DNA from: Verrucomicrobiales bacterium
GTDB lineage: Bacteria; Verrucomicrobiota; Verrucomicrobiia; Verrucomicrobiales; DEV007
NCBI GenBank assembly: GCA_016795385.1
Contig: JAEUHI010000088.1
Coordinates: 1 to 45,663, forward strand
Reading direction: 5' to 3'
DNA length: 45,663 nucleotides
Shown: in pieces, positions 15,207 to 24,200 of the stretch
Position numbering within the stretch: the stretch's first letter is position 1
Layout: every line of letters begins with the position of its first letter
Program-made: the position numbers and the translations under genes
Notes under the pieces: generated by a model
What the model was told of the DNA's origin: nothing
What the model saw: the letters and a program-made list of their open reading frames with translations, nothing else
Database searches by the model: none

Positions 15207-18200
15207 TCATTGTTCGTCCTCCTCCTCCTCTTCGACCGGACCGCCTCCGTATCCGAGCACCTCGACGGTGATGACGGATGGAGTCAGGTCTTCCGCGGGG
15301 GCTTCGGCGGTGGTGGATTGGTCTCGGGCGTTGTCGGTCGCATCCATCGCCGCGGTGCTGGCGGCCGCGGTGGAAGAGGCTCCGGCGGTGAGACCGCCGA
15401 CGCTGGGCGTGCTGACGGACGGGGCGGAAGGCGCTCCGGAGGAACTGCCCCCGGCGGCGATGTTCGAGGCGTTCACGACCTGGGTCGCCGCCAGGTTGAT
15501 GTTGCCCGTGACGCGGATGCCGGCGTCGCCCGCATCGATGACGCCGGCGGGCGCGATGAGGTCGACGTTGCCGGGCTTCACACCCGCGACGGTGGCGAGA
15601 ACGCCGATGCCGCCCCCGGTGGCAAGACCGGCGAGGTCGGTCTCGACGGCACCACTCTGCGGATCGATGAGCACACGGGTCGGAGGTGCCGATTGCACGG
15701 TCTTGGATGCGACACCGGCGGCGATGTCCCCTTTGGAGGACCAGATCGTCATGTCACCACCGCGGAGGGTGAAGATCCGCCCGACCCCGATGTCGACGCT
15801 GTCGCGGGTGAAGATGGAGACACGTCCACCGGATTCGGTGACGATGCCCGGGGGCACGAGAGGATTGCCGATGGTGGTGTTGGCGAGGGTGAGCCCGCCA
15901 CCGGGAGCGAAGAGCGAAATGTCGCCACCGTTCTGGGTGCGGATGCTGCGCCCGCGGGTGAGGAGGTCGCCGTCGTAGCCGCTGCCGCCGAAGAGCGTGC
16001 GGATCGCGGCGAATCCCTCGTCGTAGGTGCCGAAGTCGGGGCTGTTTTCGTTGTTGAAATCGCGTCCGGCATCGCGGAGGACGAGGTAAAAGACCTCCAT
16101 GGCGGTGCGGGCCTGCTCTTCGTCGTCGAGGGATTCGAAGTTGCGGATTCCGAGTTCGTTCAGATAGCGTCGACCTTCCGGAGTGCGGACGTACTCCCTG
16201 ACAAACGCATCGATATCGAGGCGGCTATCCGCGAGGCTCGTGGCGCGTCCGAGTCCCGCTCCGATGACGAGATCGGCTCCCGCAAAGGGCAGGAAGGGAT
16301 TCCGCGTGTTGCCGATGCTGAGGATGCCCGAACCGGTGCCATCGGCATTGGTGGTGCCGGTGCCGAGATCGAGATTGCGGCTGGCGAGCACCTGAAGCGT
16401 CCCGGGCCCGCCGAGATGGATGTCGCCGGCGGAGGCGAACTGGCCCGAGGCAGGGGCGTTTCCGGGCGCGAGCGCGGCCGTACGCAGGGCGCTCGAGGCG
16501 TTGTAGGGGATGATGTCACGTCCGGCGGTGATGATGGTGGCATCGCTGGCAGCGAGGTTCTGCAGGTAGAAGGCGATGTCGGTGAGATCGGTGGATGCGT
16601 AGATGCGGGAGGCTTTCGGGCTGAAGAGGGTCAGACCCGAGAGGTTGCCTCCGAGCGCGTAGACGCGGAGCGGATCGGGATCGTTGCGGTGAAGGAGGCC
16701 GCTGTCGTGCAAGGCCTGCTTCGTGGTGGCGACGCCGAAGTTGCCGGTGGTGGACCCGGAGTCGGTGAAGAAGCGCGCGATGGGCTCGAGGAAGCCGGCG
16801 CGGGTGAGGTTGTTGGCGTTGGTGCTGGAACCGACGAGGCCGAAGTAGTTGAACGGATTGACCGCCCCGGGGATGGCGTCGGGATCGGCGTCGGATACGT
16901 TGATGGTGGAGGCAGTCCAGGCGATGACGCTCTGTCCGGAAACGAGGAGGTTGGAACGTCCGGTCGGTTGGAAGGCATTGACCTCTCCCGCCGCGACGAT
17001 CTCGAGCTGGCCGCGGGGCGAGGGCGCGAGGGTGATGTTTCCGGCGAGATTCACGTCACCGGTGAGGGCGGTGGCGACGAGCGTCGAGGGCCGAAGCGCG
17101 AGCGTGGAGGCGAAGGGATCGACGCTGGTCTCGGCGAGGCGCAGCCAGGGCTGGGTGAAGGCGGCTCCGGTCGACCCGGTCGCGAGGAGATTCTGGGTCT
17201 CCATCCACGCACGCAAGGTCTCGGTGGAGGACGCGCGCTGCGGCAGGGTGACGGCGTTGCGCAGGGTCACGTCGCCACCGAGGGAAGTCGCGGTGACGGA
17301 GGAATCCTCGCCGTAGGTGCTGAAGTACGTCTTGTACCAGTAGCGGTTGTTGAGTCCTTGGGGAAGGAGGAAGGGGTTGGCCATGGGCCCGAGGAGGACG
17401 TCGCCGCGGGCGGAGACCTCGAAGGAGCTGCGGCCGAGGAAGAGGGTGGTGGGCATCCAGGTGAGCGGATCAAACTGGGCGGCGGAAGGATTGTTCAGGT
17501 TCTGGATGACTCCGAGCGAGGGAGAGCGCGCCGCGTTGGTGGTGACGCTGCCGCCGGCCTCGAGACGCCCGACGCCTCGTTCGACATAATAGACTCCACC
17601 GCTGATGTCACCACCGGTGCGGACGAGGAGGTCGCCGCCGCCGAGTTCGACGATCTTCGAGGGATCCGGGATGCCGCGCGGGGCACGGGCATTGGTGGGG
17701 ATGACGGCATCGACGTTGCGCACTTCATTGCCGGCGATCATCGTCACATCACCTCCGCCCAGTGCGCCGACACTCTGGAAGAAGTTGCTGTAATCCACCC
17801 ACCAGGAGGTCGAGGCGGCGGGGTCGTTGAAGGTGATGAAGCCGGTCCCGATGGTGATGGAACCATATTCGCCGTTCGGTCCGACGTAACCACGACGGTA
17901 GAGCCAGTTGTTGGGGAGTTGGCGCGAGGAGTCATCGACGAGGCCGGTGTTGTTCTGCGTCTTGCGTTCGATGTTCTCACCGGCTTCGATGGTGACGTTG
18001 CCCCCGGCCATCGCGTACTGGGCGGGATAGGTCTGATTCGCCTGCACCGCACCGAGGCCACCGTTGGAGATGGAGGCGGTGAGCACGGGCGTGACAAAAT
18101 CACCCGGCGCGAAGATTCCGGTGGGATCGGCGACCTGGGTGCCGGCGGTGTAGATCGAGGCAAAGGGGTTGAGCAACTGCACGCTGCGGCCGGCGTGGAT

Positions 18201-21200
18201 GTCGATGTCGCCGGAGCCGGTGCGGATGACCTGGAAGCGGTTGGCGATGACGGAGGAGGTCTGGGCATTGGCTCCGCCCGTGGCCGTGGCGGATCCGGCG
18301 TTTTTGCCGAGACGGATCATGCCGGTGTCGGGAGCAAGGTCCTCGAGATCGCGGACCTCGCGGGTGTCGGCAGCTTTGAAATCGGCACCTGCGGCCATGC
18401 GGTAGGACCACGATTGGCGGTTGGCGGGAAGATTGGCGTTGTGGGCGACGAGGGGAGAACGCCAGAGGTCGGGGCCGCCGGCGAAACCGTCGCTGATGGC
18501 GTTGAAGAGATCGATGTTGTCCCTCGCGCGCAGGGTGAGCACGCCCGGGGCGGAGTCGGGGCCGAAGCGATGGCTGGCGAGATTCCAATCCTCGGCCGTG
18601 GTCGAGGAGGTGGAGCCGAGGGTGAGGCTGCCGGTGCGGTTCTGGACTTCGGCGCCGTAGCCGAGGATGAGATCGAGACCGGGTTGGGAGGCGCGGAGCC
18701 GGTTGAGGATGGTGATGTAGTTCGCCGAGGCGGAGCCCGCGACTCCGAGAAGGGCCTCGCCATCGGCCTTGATGGCATCGCGCAGGGTGTTGTTGAGCGT
18801 GCCGACGCCGGTGCGGTCGTAAACGCGGAACCCTTCGACGAAGATCGAGGAGGCACCGGTGATCGTCGTGCCGATCGTGTCGATCCGCATGTCGGTGAGG
18901 AAGTCGTTGACGGGAGCGCGGAGGTGGAGCGTGCCGGAGAATTGGCCGCGGTCGGTCGAACCGGCCTCGGCAACGGAAAGGTCGATGGCTCCCCCGGCGA
19001 GGGTAAGGCGGGCTCCGGGATCGATCACCCCGTCGCGGGTGGCCCCGGCCCCGAGGAAGACGGAGCCGCCTTTGCCCGCGTTGCTGTAACGGTCGGCCGA
19101 GGCGTCGAGGAAGGATCCGACGGCCAGGGTGAGGTCGCCGTGGGCGCTGATTTCGATGTTGCCACCGGTGACGCCGGAGGCATCGATGGTGCCGGTGACG
19201 CGGATGGAGCCATCGTCGGCGAAGGCACGGTAATTTCTCGCGACGGCGGTGCCGCTGATGTCGAGATCGCCGGTGCGCAGGCGGTAGGCGCGGGATTCGT
19301 TGAAGAAGCCGGTGTTGAGGATGGCATCGATCCCGGCGAGGTCGTTGCCGGCGATGGTGGCCGCGTCGAGGGTGAAGGAGCCACTCCGCTTCCCGGCCCC
19401 GGCGCTGCCGAGGAGATCGCCTCCGGCGGTGAAGGATCCCTGCGGTGCGGAGACGTTCAGGAAACCGGCATCGCCTCCCGCGGAGGGAGCGGAGACGTCG
19501 ACGGTGGAAAGGCTCCCGAGGACGACGGATCCTTGATCCGCTTCGAGATTGACGATGCCGCCCGAGGTATGGCGGATGACATCGAGGAGAGTGCGGGAGG
19601 TGCCGGAGGTGTCGATGGTCGTAGTGGCGAGATTGCCGATGCGAAGGTCGCCGGAAAGGGCACGCAGGGTGATCTCGCCGGAATTCAGGATGACATCGGT
19701 GTTGGTCTCGACACTGGCCCCTTCCAGCGTGATCTCGGCACCGAGACCGCCGGAAGCGCCCGCGGTGGTCCCGGCAGGGCGGATGAGGCGCAGGTCGCCG
19801 GTGGCGGAGATGCGGTGCTTGGCGGCACCCGCACCAGTGACCACGGGTGAGAGGATCTCGAGGTCGCCGGCGGCGGAGAAGCTGCCTTCTCCAGCCACGA
19901 GCAGGCGGGAATCGGCTTCCAGAGAGGTCACCGCAAAACGCTCGACCCGCAGGTCATTGCGACCCAGGGTGATTTGCGCGGCATCAAGGCGGAGGGTTCC
20001 GTCGAGCGGTGCCGCGGGGAGGGACGGGAAGGTGCGGTCGGTCGCGTTTTCGAGACGGATTTCGTTGGCGGACAGAGTGAAGTCTCCTCCACCTTGATTG
20101 AAGCCGCGAAGCGCGGTCGCCTGAAGGGTAAGGCTGTCGAGATCACGCGATCCGACCGTGCCGGTGCCATAGAGATCGATGTTCGAGTAACTGAGAAGGG
20201 TGAGTTGATTGGTGACTTCCTGGATGGTGTCGAGGGCTTGCCCTGACAAGACCAGTCCGGTGGTCGGTTGGAGGGCGCCGGGGTTGTCGAGTTGGATGCT
20301 GATCTGACCGCTGTTGAGAGAGAGGACGGGGGCGATGATGCGGGCGGTCGGATCGAGGGTGGTGGCGGAGGTCGAATCGATGGTGATGGCGCCACCGGTG
20401 AGGAGGGCTCCCGCTCCGATCCGCATGTCCGGTGCGGTGGAATTGCCGACGCCGGCCCGGGTGACGGGCGCGAACTGGCTGCCGCTGACGCGTAGGAGCG
20501 AACCGTCGCCGCTACCAGTCACCGCGGCGTTGCCCAGGTAGAGAGGATCAACGGCAGCGTTGCCGATGCCCTCGATGACAGCTCCATCGGCGATGGTGAT
20601 GGTCTCGTTGGCGGCGAGGACGATATCGGAACCACGGAGGGGGGCTCCCGCGTTGTCGACGGTGACGTTCGTGGCGCTCACGGCGACCTCGTAGCGGCCC
20701 GCGACGAGGGTGCGGCGGCCTCCGAGGAGGAGGCTTTCGGCGTTGAAGCTGTTGAGCAGGCTGCTCGACAGGGCGAGGATGCCCGCACCTCCTCCGCTGC
20801 CGTCGACATTCACGAGAATGTCACCGGGGCTGCTGATATCGACCAGGGCGCCGCGCCCCCCCGTCGGAGCGGTCGAGAGGACCCGCCCGGCGAGGGACAT
20901 TGCATTCGTCGCAGAGAAGCCGACCGAACCCGCGTCGATGGGCAGGCGGGGAACTTCAAACCCGCGGGAGGAAGCCGCACGGCGGAGGAAGGTATTCGCC
21001 GAGAAATCGGCATATTCGGCGCGCTGGCGGAAGACATCGGCGCTGGCGACTTCAAAACGCTGCATCGTCGTGCGACCCGTCCGGGAGGGATCGAGGTCGT
21101 TCGACCGGTAGCCCGAGACCACATTCGACCCGTCATCCTGTCCGCGTGTCCCGACTGGTGCACCGCTGAGCGGAGAGACCAACACGGCCCCGGGGAGGAG

Positions 21201-24200
21201 GGCGTAGCGGGCGGGCAGCAGCGTGTAGGTGCCTCCGGCGAGAGTGGGGCTGTCGCCCAAGGTGATGCGATCCCCCGCCTTCAAGGTTCCGTTCACGTAA
21301 CCCGGCTCGTTTTGCAGGGCGGCGGCTCCTGCGCCGGTATTGAAGGGCGCGTGGGGAGCGTAATCAAAATCGTAGCCGGGGATGACGGCAAAAAGCGAAG
21401 TCGAGGCGAGGAGGTCGCGCGTGCCGCCGTTGCCGCTGATCCAACGATAGGCATAGAGGTCGCCTCCTCCGCGGATGTCGATGACGGAACCTGCCGCGGA
21501 GGTAACGGTGGCACCGGAGATCGAGACGTTCTTCGCGGGGAGACCACCGACGGTGATATCATTGCCGGCCGGATCGATCCACGAGTTGCCATCGAAGGAA
21601 ATCCCGAAGGGAATGACGACTCCGCGACCCTTGTGCGGATCAATCGCGGAGACGGAGGTGATGCTGGAGGATCCGAGGACAACTTCGTCGGTGACGGGTG
21701 TGGCGATCGTATTGCCGGCGATGGGGTTGACCGGAGCGTTGCCACTGCCATCCCATCCAAGCTGGATCGATCCGATGGGAGCGCGCAAGGTGCCGTTTTG
21801 GACGATGTCGGTCGCGTAGATGGCGAGGGAACCTCCCGCGGAAAGCGGCAGGTCGCGCTTCGCTCCACCGGAGATGGTGACACTGCCAGTGCCACCGGCG
21901 GAGTCATAGGCGAAAATGTTGAAGGGCGTCAGCGTCGTTGGATAAATCTGGCCGGCGGTGACAGTCAGATCACCGGCGATCTGGAAGGTGCCGTTGCCCC
22001 GGATATCGCCTTTGGCGGCATGGAGGCTGGCATTGCCGACACCCTGCAGGGAAAGGTCCCCGATATCGATGGTTTCGGCGCGCACGGTGAGGCGTCCGGC
22101 GCCATGGGTGGGGGCGAAGGTGTAGGGGGTCGTCACGCCGTTGCTGTCGGTCCGGGTGTAAAGCACGACCTGGTCGGTCGCGAGCGCCGGAGCACGGAAG
22201 GCCCGCCCGAGGGCGACGTAGGCCGCGGAGAGGCTCACCGCGTCGTCGGCGTAGATCACGCCGCCGGTGGCGACCCGGAGGCTGGCCGCGGCGTCGATCG
22301 AGACGGGGCCGTCAAAGCTGACATTGCCTCCGAGCGTGAGGGATCCGAAACCACCCTGTTGGAAGCGGTCTGCCGCGAAGTTTCCGATACCGGGCAGGGA
22401 GACTCCGCCCGCGTCACGCACGCCGAGTCCGATGCCCCTGACAAAACCAGAAACCGGCAGCACGTTGCCGCTCTGGGTCACGATCAGATTGCTTTCCGCG
22501 GAATCGAAAGGGGTGCCCGGCTGGATGAAACGTCCCGAACTGACATTCAGCGTGCCACCCACGGCGGAGTCGCCACCCCCGGGGCCGTAAAGAGTGGCGT
22601 CGGAGTAGAGCATCTGGCTGCCCGCGAGCGTGACGGTGCCGCCGTTCGTCTCGTAGCGGACGGGCACGTATTCCTGTCCCCGCAGACCGGTGATGGGGGT
22701 GGCATTCGGATTGCGATAGGTGCGCGACTGATCGAGCACTCCCGTGGCTCCCGCGACATTGATGACAGAGCCCGCCTCGGCGACGATGTTGCCCGAGACC
22801 GACACGGTGCCTCCGCCGGTGACGAAGCCTTCTCGCCATCCGTTGCGTCCTTCTCGGATGACGGAGGTGCCCCGTGCGTTGAGGACCGAACCGGGCGCGA
22901 GATAGACGGTGGCCTGAGCCTCGGTGGCGAGCGGGAAAGCCGACGCCCCGGCTACGGTGATGTTGCCTCCGGGCGCGACGACGCGTCCGTAGACCGCGAC
23001 GGTTTCCCCGCGCAGCGAGACGTTGCCGAGGGCATCGGTGGCGATGGTGGCACCGCGTCCCACGACGACATCACCGCGCGAAATGGGGAAGCCGCTGTTG
23101 AACGAGTCGGTCAGCCCGGTCGCTTGGAAGGAGAGCGACACGGGCGTGCGAAGACCCTCGGGCTTCAGCACCCGGACGAGGTCCGCGCCACTACCCGCGA
23201 CCGGATTCGGCACGGCGAGGTAACTTTCCGCCACGGGGCGCAGCTCGGTGCCGGCCACGACCTGGAAGCCGGGTGTTCCCGAAGGCAGGCCCATCCCCGA
23301 CAGGGAGAAAGACGAGAAGCCGCCCGTGCTGAAGAATCCAGGGTCGAGTCGCGTGACGCTGGCGGGAGCGGACTTGCCGCCGATTTGGAAGGCCAGAGCC
23401 GACAGGCTCATCGAGGCCCCCCGGGCTCCGGAGTAGCCTTTGAGGCGCCCGCCGAGGAAGAGCTGGCCTCCGAAGGCCTCGGTGATGGTGAGATCCTTGC
23501 CTGCGTTGATCGCGAGAGAACCACCGTTTCCGTAGGTGACCCGTCCGCGAGTCCCGATTTGGGCGCCTCCCGAGACATCCACGAGGGAATCGCGCTCGAG
23601 CCGGACATTGAATCCGGAGATGGCGATGGAACCACCCTGGAGGTTCACCGGGAGAAGGTCGCTACCCGTCGCGCGATCATCCACGAGCAGGCCGGCCGCG
23701 GAGAGTTTGGCTCCATTTCCGAGAACGAAGTTGCCGCGGCCAGCGACCGGTGCGGGACGCACCCGGGTGACCGCGGTGGTGTTGATCGTGGAGAGCGGCA
23801 GGTTGGAGGCCGCGAAGGAAAGCGAGCCGCCCGGGGCGGAAACACTGCCGTTGATGGTGAGATTCGACGCCGTGAATTTGACACTGCCGCCCTCGGTTGC
23901 CGCGAGCGAAACCTTCGCGGGCACGGTGATGCTGCCATCGGGGTTTTCGACGGTGAGATTGCCGAAGCCTTCTTCCCCGAGCAGTTCGGGAGAGAGCACG
24001 ACCCGACCGATGCGCTCCGCCGAGAGCGGAGCCGGATCACCGTTTCCGTCGATTGAGAACGGAGCCGGTGCGGAAAGGGTGGCATCGGAGCGGAACGTCA
24101 CCGCGGGAGGAGTGGGAGCGAAGGTGGGAAAGGTCGGGAAACTGGTATCCTGGGCGGTGAAGGAAAGGCGCAGCGAACTCAACTCGTTCGCATCAGTCCG

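Noticed and set aside
15210..19850. Open frame of 1546 codons on the + strand, antisense to tpsA
   Set aside because: It is a Gly/Glu/Asp/Val-rich mirror of GC-rich coding sequence, with no signal, domain or start context. The - strand frame carries clear TPS and DUF3739 motifs.
21312..24056. Open frame of 914 codons on the + strand, antisense to tpsA
   Set aside because: Same kind of shadow: low-complexity charged product with no recognisable domain.
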